The position numbers and the translations under genes are program-made. Under the pieces are notes generated by a model. The model was not told the DNA's origin. It was given only the letters and a program-made list of their open reading frames with translations, and did no database searches. From Massilia litorea (GTDB lineage: Bacteria > Pseudomonadota > Gammaproteobacteria > Burkholderiales > Burkholderiaceae_D), in the NCBI RefSeq assembly GCF_015101885.1, contig NZ_CP062941.1, positions 4,216,001 through 4,280,000 of the forward strand: DNA of 64,000 bases. The letters are read 5' to 3'. Of this stretch, positions 52,111-60,722 are shown piece after piece. The first letter of the stretch is position 1; each line of letters opens with the position of its first letter.

Positions 52111-53721
52111 GTGAAGAACCTCAAGATCGGCGTCCGCCTGGGCGTCGGATTCGCCATCGTCCTCGCATTGCTGCTGGCGGTCACCGTCACCGCCCTGCTG
52201 CGCATGCAGGAAGCGGGCGACATGACGAACCGGCTCGTGCAAGTGAGCATGAAGAACCAGCGCGCCGTGGCCGAATGGGGCAAGCTGATCGAACTCAACC
52301 GGGCGAGCCTGGAAACCGCCTACGTGACCGACGACAGCGCCGTGATCGAACGCGTGAGCGCGCGCATGAAGGAAGTCTCGGCGCGCTCCACGGAACTGCA
52401 GAACATGATCGAAAGCTCGCTGCGCAACGAAGCGGTCCGCGCCCAGTTCGCCCATGTGAAGACGGCGCGCGATGCCTACCTGAAGGCGCGCACCGCGCTG
52501 CTGGACGCCAAGCGCGCCGGCGATGTGCAGGGTGCAGACAGGATTTACACCGGACAGCTCACCCCGCAAAGCGATGCCTTCCTGGCCGAGATGAACAAAC
52601 TGGCCAAGATGCAGATCGAAGCCTCCGACGCCGTTGCGGCCTCGATCCTCGAGTCCTACTCGAACACCCGCGTGATCCTGATCGCGCTCGGTGTGACGGC
52701 CCTGCTGCTGGGCGTCGCCTGCGCCTGGGTCATCACGCGCTCGATCACGGTGCCGCTGCGCCATGCCGTCGGCTTCGCCCAGCGCGTGGCACGCGGCGAC
52801 CTCACCAGCCGCGCCGCCGCTACCGAGCGCGACGAAACCGGCGACCTGCTGCGCGCCCTCGGCAGCATGTCGAAAGCACTGGCCGAGATCGTCGGCCACG
52901 TCCGCAGCGGCACCGGCGCGATCGCCACGGCCTCGAATGAAATCGCCAGCGGTAACGCGGACCTGTCCGCACGCACCGAGCAGCAGGCCGGTTCGCTGGA
53001 AGAAACCGCGTCCTCGATGGAAGAGCTGACGTCGACCGTGCGCCAGAACGCCGACAACGCCCGCGAAGCAAACAAACTGGCCCGGAATGCCGCCGCCATC
53101 GCCGGCGAAGGCGGCGCGGTGGTGGCTGAAGTCGTGGCCACCATGGGCTCGATCAACGCATCTTCGCGCAAGATCGTCGACATCATTTCGGTCATCGACG
53201 GCATCGCCTTCCAGACCAATATTCTGGCCCTGAATGCGGCCGTGGAAGCGGCGCGTGCCGGCGAACAGGGCCGCGGCTTCGCGGTCGTCGCCGGAGAAGT
53301 GCGCAACCTGGCCCAGCGCTCGGCCGGCGCGGCGAAGGAGATCAAGGCGCTGATCGACGATTCGGTCAGCAAGGTCGCCGCGGGCACCGGCCAGGTCGAT
53401 CGCGCCGGCGCCACCATGGGAGAAATCGTGCGCAGCATCGAACACGTCACCGGCATCATGGCCGACATCGCCAGCGCCAGCGAAGAGCAAAGCGCCGGCA
53501 TCGAGCAGGTCAACAGCGCGATCGTCGACATGGACAGCGTCACCCAGCAGAACGCGGCCCTGGTCGAGGAAGCCGCGGCCGCCGCGGAATCGATGCAGGA
53601 ACAGGCCGAGCGCCTGGCGCAGGTGGTCAGCGCCTTCAGGCTCGACGACCTGGCCGGCGCGCCGTCGCGCCCACGCTCGGCTGCCGCTGCCGGCGCACAG
53701 TTGGCGCTGGCCGCCGCCTGA
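52111..53721 (+). CDS. Methyl-accepting chemotaxis protein with four-helix-bundle sensor
   Basis: 536 residues from GTG 52111. Membrane helices at ~10-32 and ~187-210 enclose a ~155-residue periplasmic four-helix-bundle (4HB_MCP-type) region. HAMP (~210-265) and a signalling coiled coil follow; the tip is [20 protein letters not shown] near residue 395. The signalling part is very close to that of the receptor at 5606, while the sensors differ. It ends in an Ala-rich tail without a CheR pentapeptide. A TATACT at 51995-52000 may be a -10 element. The 229-base leader also has an AT-rich segment at 51925-51975 with TTGCA/TGCAA repeats and no gene. Confidence 0.93.
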   Translation: MKNLKIGVRLGVGFAIVLALLLAVTVTALLRMQEAGDMTNRLVQVSMKNQRAVAEWGKLIELNRASLETAYVTDDSAVIERVSARMKEVSARSTELQNMIESSLRNEAVRAQFAHVKTARDAYLKARTALLDAKRAGDVQGADRIYTGQLTPQSDAFLAEMNKLAKMQIEASDAVAASILESYSNTRVILIALGVTALLLGVACAWVITRSITVPLRHAVGFAQRVARGDLTSRAAATERDETGDLLRALGSMSKALAEIVGHVRSGTGAIATASNEIASGNADLSARTEQQAGSLEETASSMEELTSTVRQNADNAREANKLARNAAAIAGEGGAVVAEVVATMGSINASSRKIVDIISVIDGIAFQTNILALNAAVEAARAGEQGRGFAVVAGEVRNLAQRSAGAAKEIKALIDDSVSKVAAGTGQVDRAGATMGEIVRSIEHVTGIMADIASASEEQSAGIEQVNSAIVDMDSVTQQNAALVEEAAAAAESMQEQAERLAQVVSAFRLDDLAGAPSRPRSAAAAGAQLALAAA

Positions 53722-53956
53722 AGCGGTGCTCAAGGTGCCGGCAGCGAGCTTGCTGACCGGCCCTTCGATCTGGCAGGGCCGCGGCTGCGCGAAGGGTTGC
53801 ATTGATGAAATCGGTGCGCGCCCTGAGGGGCAAGTGCCTTTTTGGTAATGAAAATTGCGTAAATTGTTGTCTCGATCATCATATTTTTCCGATAGAAACG
53901 AATCCGCAGATAGATTCATCAAATCGGCTATACTTCCATAAACTGTAGGAATATTG

Positions 53957-54706
53957 ATGAACAGCAATTTAATCGAAGAGGACCCGATCCTGACCACCAG
54001 CGCCGCCGCGCGCCTGCTCGGCGTGGCGACCAGTACCGTCCAGCTCTGGATGGAAAGCGGTGCGATCGAATCGTGGAAAACCCCGGGCGGACACCGCCGC
54101 ACGCGCGAGAGCCATATCCGCGCCCTGATGAACAAGGTATCCGGCCAGTCCGGCAACCTGGAGCGCCGCCTGCCGCCGACGCCGACCGATCCGGAATTCC
54201 TGCCGAATCCCGACCCGGGCTTCCCGGTGCCGGAAGAGGAAGCGCAGCGCCTGGCCGCGCTGGCCGCGACCCGGCTGGTGGACAGCTTGCCGGAAGAGCG
54301 CTTCGACCGCATCGTGCGCCTGGCCTCGAAAGTGACCGAGTCGCCGATCGCCCTGATCTCGCTGCTGACGGCACGCCGCCAGTGGTTCAAGGCACGGGTC
54401 GGCCTGCCCGCCCAGCAAACGCCGCGCGAATGGGCCTTCTGCACCCATGCGATCCTGCAGGACGGACCCTTCGTGGTGGAAGACGCGCTGACCGACGGGC
54501 GCTTTACCGACAACCCGCTGGTGCTGGCCGACCCGCACATGCGCTTCTACGCGGGCGTGCCCTTGCGCGACCCGTCGGGCATGGCGATGGGCACCCTGTG
54601 CGTGATCGACCGCGAGCCGCGCAAGCTGCGCGCGTCGGAATTGCAGGCGCTGATGGACCTGGCCGCGATTGCCGCGAGCGAGATCGAGGCCTCGGGCGAG
54701 CATTAA
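53957..54706 (+). CDS. HTH (BldC/MerR-like)-GAF one-component regulator
   Basis: 249 residues. The N-terminal winged helix-turn-helix (~10-58) reads LTTSAAARLLGVATSTVQLW, then ESGAIESWKTPGGHRRTRES, typical of excisionase/BldC-type MerR relatives. A Pro-rich linker (~68-92) joins a GAF domain (~95-245) with RFDRIVRLASKVTESPIALI, RQWFKARVGL, EWAFCTHAIL and MRFYAGVPLRDPSGMAMGTL. This GAF type usually sits in diguanylate cyclases and kinases; joined directly to a DNA-binding domain it suggests a ligand- or redox-responsive transcription factor. The ATG at 53957 is preferred over an adjacent TTG; AGGAA lies upstream. A TATACT at 53929-53934 is a likely -10. 53722-53956 has no other feature. Confidence 0.85.
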   Translation: MNSNLIEEDPILTTSAAARLLGVATSTVQLWMESGAIESWKTPGGHRRTRESHIRALMNKVSGQSGNLERRLPPTPTDPEFLPNPDPGFPVPEEEAQRLAALAATRLVDSLPEERFDRIVRLASKVTESPIALISLLTARRQWFKARVGLPAQQTPREWAFCTHAILQDGPFVVEDALTDGRFTDNPLVLADPHMRFYAGVPLRDPSGMAMGTLCVIDREPRKLRASELQALMDLAAIAASEIEASGEH

Positions 54707-54740
54707 GCCTGGTGGTCGCCCACAGTTGACCTGAGCATGT

Positions 54741-54770
54741 GTTTGGTGGGCGGGGGACCGCCCACCCTAC
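54741..54770 (-). repeat. REP-like palindrome, copy D
   Basis: On the minus strand, GTAGGGTGGGC and GCCCACCAAAC face each other with an 8-base interior. It follows the HTH-GAF gene and its edge supplies the TAG stop codon of the minus-strand Sel1-like gene (stop at 54767-54769). Confidence 0.7.
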
Positions 54771-55138
54771 CGGTGCTGCAGCGCATGCGCCGCCTGGCGC
54801 ATCAACAGCTCCGCCTTGCGCGGATCCGGTTCGCGCAAGGCCAGTTCCTGCAGGGCCGCCGGATAACCCAGCGCGGCCGCCTCTTCCAGCCAGCGCCGTG
54901 CCGCCGCGTCATCCTGCTGCACACCCTCCCCCGCCGCCAGCATGTTCGACAGCGTGAACATCGCGGCGGGCACCTGCGCCCGCGCAGCCGCCTCGATCAG
55001 GCGCGCCGCCCGGACGGCGTCCGCAACTACACCTGTACCGTTCCGATACTTCAGTCCCAGCCGGTAATCAGCCTGCGCATCGGCGGCCTGCACGGCGCCG
55101 CAGCATACGATGGCCAGCAGCAGCGCAGCGCCTTTCAT
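54767..55138 (-). CDS. Small exported Sel1-like repeat protein
   Basis: 123 residues. A signal peptide (~1-18, ending VQAAD) precedes two to three Sel1-type helical repeats: ADYRLGLKYRNGTGVVADAV, AAMFTLSNMLAAGEGVQQDD and ALGYPAALQELALREPDPRK. Sel1 repeats mediate protein contacts, so this is probably a periplasmic scaffold or inhibitor. It overlaps the cpdB-like gene stop by 4 bases (ATGA) and so is translated with it. No specific partner can be named. Confidence 0.83.
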   Translation of the reverse strand: MKGAALLLAIVCCGAVQAADAQADYRLGLKYRNGTGVVADAVRAARLIEAAARAQVPAAMFTLSNMLAAGEGVQQDDAAARRWLEEAAALGYPAALQELALREPDPRKAELLMRQAAHALQHR

Positions 55139-57147
55139 TTCGCCAGGTCCAGCGCGTACAGCGCAAACCCCTTGCCGAGGCCATCGTCGGCGCGCACCTG
55201 GCTCAGGTTGTCGAGCCCCGCGTCCTGCGCCAGGCCGAGCATGCCGGGCGCCGAATGGAACACGACCGGCCCGGCCGTCTTCACCTTCGTGAAGCGCCAG
55301 CTGCGCGTCGCGCCATGCGCCGCACGGGTCAGCTGTTTCACGTCGCGGATATAGGCGATCAGGACGTCGCGGCTGGTGTCGGGCGAAGCGAGGACCGTCT
55401 TGCTGCCGTCCAGCCCCGGGAAATTGCCGCCGCCGCTGGCCCGGTAGTTGTTCGTGGCGACGATGAATTCCTGTTCCGGCGTCACCGGCACGCCGCGCAG
55501 GGACAGCTTGCGGATGCGCGCGCCCGGCGCCTGGGTGACGTCGATCTCGTAGCTGATCTCGCCTGAAGTCGGCGTATCGAAGTTATAGCTCGGCACCGCG
55601 GCGTTGACCAGCTCCTGCGGCTCAGTCCTGCCCGGGTCGATCGTATTGAAGCGGCGCGCCGAGGTCTCGAGCCAGGCTTTCAGGCCGGCGCCGTCGATCT
55701 TCACCGCATACAGCGCATTCGGATACAGGTAGAGGTCGGCGGCGTTGTTCAGGGCGAGATTCCCGGCCGGGACGTCGGTGAAATCGAAGGCGCCGGCCAG
55801 GCCGCTCTTGAACGGCGCCGACATCGACAGCACCGGCAGCTTCGCGTACTGTGGCAGGTTGGCCGCCACATAGCTCTTCACATACCGGGTCTGGGCCGCG
55901 TTCACCACCTGCAGCGCCGAGGGGTCGCCGACATCGGCGAAATAGGTCGTCATGCGGAAGTCGGTGCTGCCGACCGGCGTCTTGACGTAGCCGATGGTAG
56001 CCTCGTGCTCCTCGCGGACCAGGTCCGACACCGCCGGGTCGGGCGCGACGAAGCTTTTATCCGCGTTCTGCGCGGCGCGCGCCTCGACCACGGTCTTGTC
56101 CTTCTCGACCGTCCAGCCCTTGCCGCTCGCCCGCAGCTGCAGCGCGATCACGCCCAGGTGCTTGCCCCACAAATTCGCCATCACGGTCGGTACGCCGTGC
56201 ACCAGGCCCTTCGCCTTGTCGACGCCCGGCAGGTTGAACTGCGGCGCCGTGCTGGCGGCGTTCGGAAACAGCTGGTGCGAATGGCCGAGCAGCATGGCAT
56301 CGACGCCCGGCACCTGCGCCAGGTACCAGCCGGCGTTTTCCATGGCCGGCGTGTACGGATTGGCATCGAGCCCGCCGTGGGCGATGGCGACGACGATGTC
56401 GGCGCCCTTCCTGCGCATCTCCGGGATGTATTTCAGGGCCGCTTCGCGCACGCCCGTCGTGTAGACCTTCCCCTCGAGCCAGCGCTTGTCCCAGGACATG
56501 ATGGTCGGCGGCGTGAAGCCGATGATCCCGACTTTGACGAGCGCCTCGATCGGACGCCCGCTTGCGTCCGTCGCCTTGATGCGTTTTTCGATGATGCGCC
56601 AGGGTTCGAAGATCGGCTTCTTTGTCTTCACGCTGTAGACATTGGCCAGCACCTGCGGGAAGGCGGGACCGGCGCAGCGCCTGGGCTGGTCGACGCCCGC
56701 CACCTGGAAGCGCTTGCCCGTCACCTGGCTGAGGTAGGCCAGGCCATAGTTGAATTCGTGGTTGCCGATCGAGGCGCCGTCGTATTTGAGGGCGTTCATC
56801 ACCTTGTAGATGCCCAGCGTCTGGTCGCAGCGCAGCGGTTTTACCAGCGCCTGCCAGTCGGCCAGCGCATTGCCCTGGATCGTGTCGCCGTTGTCGAACA
56901 GGATTGTGTTGGCGAATTCTTCGCGTGCCTGCGCGATCAGGCGCGCCGTGCGGTCCAGGCCGATCGAGGGCTCGGCGGCGAGCTTGAAATAGTCGTAGCC
57001 GACCACGTTCGAGTGCAGGTCGGTGGTTTCGAGCACGGCGAGGGTCGCGCTGGCACCCTTGGGGGCGGATGTTGCGGCCAGGGCGGGGGCGGCGAGGACG
57101 GCGCAGAGGCCGGCGATGCCGATTTGACAAGGGATGGAGTGGTGCAT
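55135..57147 (-). CDS. cpdB: Periplasmic 2',3'-cyclic-nucleotide phosphodiesterase/3'-nucleotidase
   Basis: 670 residues with a signal peptide (~1-24, PALAATSAP). The metallophosphatase domain (~30-330) has the di-metal ligands LETTDLHSNVVGYDYF, LFDNGDTIQGN, SIGNHEFNYG, VVAIAHGGLD and LLGHSHQLF. The C-terminal 5'-nucleotidase domain (~380-600) carries FKSGLAGAFDFTD, NNAADLYLYPN and NNYRASGGGNFPGLDGSK. It hydrolyses 2',3'-cyclic nucleotides and 3'-nucleotides outside the cytoplasm, salvaging nucleosides and phosphate. It is the first gene of a two-gene operon with the Sel1-like gene. Confidence 0.93.
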   Translation of the reverse strand: MHHSIPCQIGIAGLCAVLAAPALAATSAPKGASATLAVLETTDLHSNVVGYDYFKLAAEPSIGLDRTARLIAQAREEFANTILFDNGDTIQGNALADWQALVKPLRCDQTLGIYKVMNALKYDGASIGNHEFNYGLAYLSQVTGKRFQVAGVDQPRRCAGPAFPQVLANVYSVKTKKPIFEPWRIIEKRIKATDASGRPIEALVKVGIIGFTPPTIMSWDKRWLEGKVYTTGVREAALKYIPEMRRKGADIVVAIAHGGLDANPYTPAMENAGWYLAQVPGVDAMLLGHSHQLFPNAASTAPQFNLPGVDKAKGLVHGVPTVMANLWGKHLGVIALQLRASGKGWTVEKDKTVVEARAAQNADKSFVAPDPAVSDLVREEHEATIGYVKTPVGSTDFRMTTYFADVGDPSALQVVNAAQTRYVKSYVAANLPQYAKLPVLSMSAPFKSGLAGAFDFTDVPAGNLALNNAADLYLYPNALYAVKIDGAGLKAWLETSARRFNTIDPGRTEPQELVNAAVPSYNFDTPTSGEISYEIDVTQAPGARIRKLSLRGVPVTPEQEFIVATNNYRASGGGNFPGLDGSKTVLASPDTSRDVLIAYIRDVKQLTRAAHGATRSWRFTKVKTAGPVVFHSAPGMLGLAQDAGLDNLSQVRADDGLGKGFALYALDLAK

Positions 57148-57226
57148 GAGGCTGCTTTGGTTAGAAGTTCAGATGTGATGCGCCCAATGATACGGTGGCG
57201 GCACGAACCGGGGCAAGCGCCTGGGG

Positions 57227-57232
57227 TATAAT
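57227..57232 (+). promoter_or_regulatory. Candidate -10 element for prfB
   Basis: TATAAT, a perfect -10 hexamer, lies 38 bases before the prfB ATG in the gap between divergent cpdB and prfB. No good -35 is seen 16-18 bases upstream. Confidence 0.4.
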
Positions 57233-57269
57233 CGAAGGTTCGATTCAACTCATTCAAATTGCCAAGATC

Positions 57270-58392
57270 ATGGAAGCTGAACGCATCAACGCCATCGCCG
57301 CCCTGCTGAACGACCTGACCGGTCGCGAGGCCGAACTTCGGAGGTATCTTTGACTTCGATCGGAAGGCAGAGAAACTAGAGCAGGTCAACGAAGAACTCG
57401 AGGATCCGACCGTCTGGAACGACCAGAAACGGGCGCTGGATCTCGGTAAAGAGAAAAAGGCGCTGGAAGGCGTCGTGCTGACGCTCGAGAAAGCGAAAGC
57501 CGATCTCGCCGACGCATCCGACCTGTTCGAGATGGCGCGCGAGGAAGGCGACGACGACACGATCGAAGCCGTCAGCGCCGACGCCGACGCGATCGCCAAG
57601 GTCATCGAGGGCATGGAATTCCGCCGCATGTTCGGCAACCCGATGGACCACGCGAACTGCTTCATCGACATCCAGGCCGGCGCCGGCGGGACCGAAGCCC
57701 AGGACTGGGCCTCGATGCTGCTGCGCCAGTACCTGCGCTATTGCGAACGCAAGGGCTTCAAGGCCGAGATCCTGGAACAGTCCGACGGTGAAGTCGCCGG
57801 CATCAAGACCGCGACCATCAAGGTCGAGGGCGAGTACGCCTACGGCCACCTGCGCACCGAAACCGGCGTGCACCGCCTGGTGCGCAAGTCGCCGTTCGAC
57901 TCGGCCAACGGCCGCCATACCTCGTTCACCTCGCTGTTCGTGTATCCGGAAGTCGACGAATCCTTCGAGATCGAGATCAACCCGGCCGACGTGCGCATCG
58001 ATACCTATCGCGCATCCGGCGCCGGCGGCCAGCACATCAACAAGACCGACTCCGCAGTGCGCCTGACGCACGCGCCGTCGGGCATCGTCGTGCAGTGCCA
58101 GAACGACCGTTCCCAGCACCGCAACAAGGCCGAGGCCTTCGACATGCTGCGCGCGAAGCTGTTCGAACTCGAGATGCGCAAGCGCATGAGCGAACAGCAG
58201 AAGCTGGAAGACTCGAAGACCGACGTCGGCTGGGGCCACCAGATCCGCTCCTACGTGCTCGACCAGTCGCGTATCAAGGACCTGCGGACCGGCTTCGAGA
58301 CCGGCAACACGAAAAACGTGCTCGACGGCGACCTGGACGATTTCATCTCGGCCTCGCTGAAGCAGGGCGTAGGCGCAGGCGCAAGCGCATGA
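57270..58392 (+). CDS. prfB: Peptide chain release factor 2, made by +1 programmed frameshift
   Basis: ATG 57270 opens a 27-codon frame that stops at TGA 57351-57353; shifting +1 over CTT-T continues at GAC 57352 to the stop at 58390-58392, giving 373 residues. The site reads CGG AGG TAT CTT TGA C, with the SD-like GGAGG spaced as in E. coli prfB. RF2 hallmarks are the anticodon-like SPF in [15 protein letters not shown] and the GGQ in [17 protein letters not shown]2 reads UAA and UGA; low RF2 slows termination at its own UGA and favours frameshifting, an autoregulatory loop. The C-terminal QGVGAGASA tail is a little longer than usual. A HAD gene overlaps by 4 bases. Confidence 0.96.
57340..57354 (+). 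promoter_or_regulatory. RF2 programmed +1 frameshift signal
   Basis: GGAGG (57340-57344), TAT, slippery CTT (57348-57350) and in-frame TGA followed by C. The 3-base distance between the SD-like sequence and CTT and the C after TGA match the known recoding signal. Confidence 0.95.
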
Positions 58393-59066
58393 CGGCACGC
58401 ACCACGGCTCCTGACAAGCGCGCCCTGATCTTCGACATGGACGGCACCATCGTCGACAACATGGCCTTCCACACCCAGTCGTGGATCACCTTCTTCGAGC
58501 GCCGCGGACGCGCCATCGATGCGGACGAATTCTTCCGCACGACGGCCGGCCGCCAGGGCAAGGAGATCATCCGTTCCCACATGGGCGAGCACCTGGAAGA
58601 CGACGAAGTGGCGCTGCTGAACCACGAAAAAGAGGCCGTCTACCGCGAGCTGTACGCGCCGCACCTGAAGGCGGTCGACGGGTTCGAAGACCTGATCGCC
58701 GACGCCCGCTCGCAGGGCATCGCCCTTGCGGTCGGCACGGCCGCGCCGCCGGCGAACGTCGAGTTCACCCTCGACGGCCTGGACCTGCGCCGCCATTTCG
58801 AGACCGTCGTCGGCGCCACGGACGTCCCGCGCGGCAAGCCGCATCCGGACGTGTTCCTCGAAGCGGCCAAACGCTGCGGCGCGGAACCCGCCCACTGCAT
58901 CGTGTTCGAAGACGCGCCGCTGGGCGTGGAAGCGGCGCGGCGCGCCGGCATGCGCGTGGTGGTGATCACTACCACCCTGCCGCGCGAAGCCTTTGCCGAA
59001 TTCGACAACGTGATCGCCATCGTCGACGATTTTTCGAGCCTGTCGCTCGAGACGCTGTTCGCCTGA
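58389..59066 (+). CDS. HAD-superfamily phosphatase (beta-phosphoglucomutase-like)
   Basis: 225 residues. Motif [11 protein letters not shown] (nucleophile Asp near 18) and motif [12 protein letters not shown]. Motif III lysine is in [16 protein letters not shown], and motif IV is [20 protein letters not shown]. The cap domain between motifs I and II is helical, as in class C1 HADs such as beta-phosphoglucomutase and DOG phosphatases. The substrate is probably a sugar phosphate, not identifiable here. ATG overlaps the prfB stop (ATGA), placing it between prfB and lysS. Confidence 0.92.
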   Translation: MTARTTAPDKRALIFDMDGTIVDNMAFHTQSWITFFERRGRAIDADEFFRTTAGRQGKEIIRSHMGEHLEDDEVALLNHEKEAVYRELYAPHLKAVDGFEDLIADARSQGIALAVGTAAPPANVEFTLDGLDLRRHFETVVGATDVPRGKPHPDVFLEAAKRCGAEPAHCIVFEDAPLGVEAARRAGMRVVVITTTLPREAFAEFDNVIAIVDDFSSLSLETLFA

Positions 59067-59105
59067 GTTTGGCGCGACCATACACCAACAAGAGTTGAAC
59101 CAACC

Positions 59106-60650
59106 ATGACTACGGAAAACCAAGAGAACACGCCAGTGCCAGCAGTGGCAGCGGCCGACGAAAACAAGATCATGACCGAGCGCCGCGCCAAGCTGGCTGC
59201 CATTCGTGAACAAGGCGTCGCCTTCCCGAACGACTTCAAGCCCCAGCACAAGGCGGCCGAGCTGATCGAAGCCTACGGCGCCCTGACGCGCGAAGAGCTG
59301 GAAGAGAAAGCGATTCCCGTGGTGCTGGCCGGCCGCATGATGCTGAAACGCGAAGCCGGCAAGAAGGCGGCCTTCGCCACCCTGCAGGACGCCTCGGGCG
59401 TGCGCGCCGACGGCCGCATCCAGATCTACGTGACCCTGGACGCCACCGGCGAAGCGGCAATGGAAGCCTTCCGCAGCTACGACCTGGGCGACATCCTGGG
59501 CGTCGAGGGCACGCTGTTCAAGACCAAGGTCGACGAACTGACGATTAAGGTGTCGAAGCTGCGCCTGGTCACGAAATCCCTGCGCCCGCTGCCGGACAAA
59601 TTCCACGGCCTGGCCGACCAGGAGACGAAGTACCGCCAGCGCTACGTCGACCTGATCATGAACGAAGAGACGCGCCGCACCTTCAAGGCGCGTACCGCCG
59701 CGCTGTCGTCGATGCGCCGCTTCATGGAAAAGAACGGCTTCATGGAAGTCGAGACCCCGATGCTGCACCCGATCCCGGGCGGCGCCGCGGCCAAGCCTTT
59801 CATTACCCACCACAACGCGCTCGACATGCAGATGTTCCTGCGCATCGCGCCCGAGCTGTACCTGAAGCGCCTGGTGGTCGGCGGCTTCGACCGCGTGTTC
59901 GAAGTGAACCGCAACTTCCGCAACGAAGGCGTCTCGATCCGTCACAACCCTGAATTCACGATGATGGAGTTCTACGCGGCCTATACGGACTACACCTGGC
60001 TGATGGACTTCACCGAAGCCGTGATCCGCCAGGCCGCGGTCGACGCCCAGGGCACGGCCGTGCTGTCGTACGGCGGCCGCGAGCTGGACCTGTCCAAGCC
60101 CTTCCACCGCCTGACCATCGTCCAGGCGATCAACAAGTACGCGCCGGGCTACACGGACGAGCAGCTGAACGACGCCGAGTTCATCAAGACGGAACTCAGG
60201 AAGTTCGGCGTCAAGCCGTTCGCGAATGCAGGCCTGGGCGCGCTGCAACTGGCGCTGTTCGAAGAGACGGCCGAAGCGCAACTGTGGGAGCCGACCTATA
60301 TCATCGACTATCCCGTAGAAGTCTCGCCGCTGGCCCGCGCCTCGGACACCCGTGCCGGCATCACCGAGCGTTTCGAGCTGTTCATGGTGGGCCGCGAAAT
60401 CGCCAACGGCTTCTCGGAGCTGAACGATCCGGAAGACCAGGCCGCGCGTTTCCTGTCGCAGGTCGAGGCCAAGGACGCCGGTGACGAAGAGGCGATGTAC
60501 TACGACGCAGACTATATCCGCGCGCTGGAATACGGCATGCCGCCGGCCGGCGGCTGCGGGATCGGTATCGATCGCCTGATCATGATTTTGACGGACTCGC
60601 CGAACATCCGCGACGTGCTGCTGTTCCCGCACTTGCGGAAAGAGGACTGA
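59106..60650 (+). CDS. lysS: Lysyl-tRNA synthetase, class II
   Basis: 514 residues. N-terminal OB-fold anticodon domain (~60-165, including [20 protein letters not shown]) and the class II catalytic core with motif 1 ([20 protein letters not shown]), motif 2 ([20 protein letters not shown]) and motif 3 ([18 protein letters not shown]). It charges tRNA-Lys. prfB-lysS linkage is normal in proteobacteria; here a HAD gene separates them. A strong bidirectional terminator follows. Confidence 0.97.
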   Translation: MTTENQENTPVPAVAAADENKIMTERRAKLAAIREQGVAFPNDFKPQHKAAELIEAYGALTREELEEKAIPVVLAGRMMLKREAGKKAAFATLQDASGVRADGRIQIYVTLDATGEAAMEAFRSYDLGDILGVEGTLFKTKVDELTIKVSKLRLVTKSLRPLPDKFHGLADQETKYRQRYVDLIMNEETRRTFKARTAALSSMRRFMEKNGFMEVETPMLHPIPGGAAAKPFITHHNALDMQMFLRIAPELYLKRLVVGGFDRVFEVNRNFRNEGVSIRHNPEFTMMEFYAAYTDYTWLMDFTEAVIRQAAVDAQGTAVLSYGGRELDLSKPFHRLTIVQAINKYAPGYTDEQLNDAEFIKTELRKFGVKPFANAGLGALQLALFEETAEAQLWEPTYIIDYPVEVSPLARASDTRAGITERFELFMVGREIANGFSELNDPEDQAARFLSQVEAKDAGDEEAMYYDADYIRALEYGMPPAGGCGIGIDRLIMILTDSPNIRDVLLFPHLRKED

Positions 60651-60665
60651 TCTTCTTGATCAATG

Positions 60666-60695
60666 AAAAACGGGGCGCTGCGGCGCCCCGTTTTT
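60666..60695. terminator. Bidirectional intrinsic terminator between lysS and ppnN
   Basis: CGGGGCGC (60671-60678) pairs with GCGCCCCG (60683-60690) around TGCG, flanked by AAAAA and TTTTT. It serves both convergent genes. Confidence 0.9.
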
Positions 60696-60722
60696 GTTGT
60701 TGGCCGCGACGCGACGCCGTGT

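Noticed and set aside
57270..57353. prfB as a pseudogene because of an in-frame TGA after 27 codons
   Set aside because: The stop lies in the conserved RF2 frameshift signal with correct spacing.
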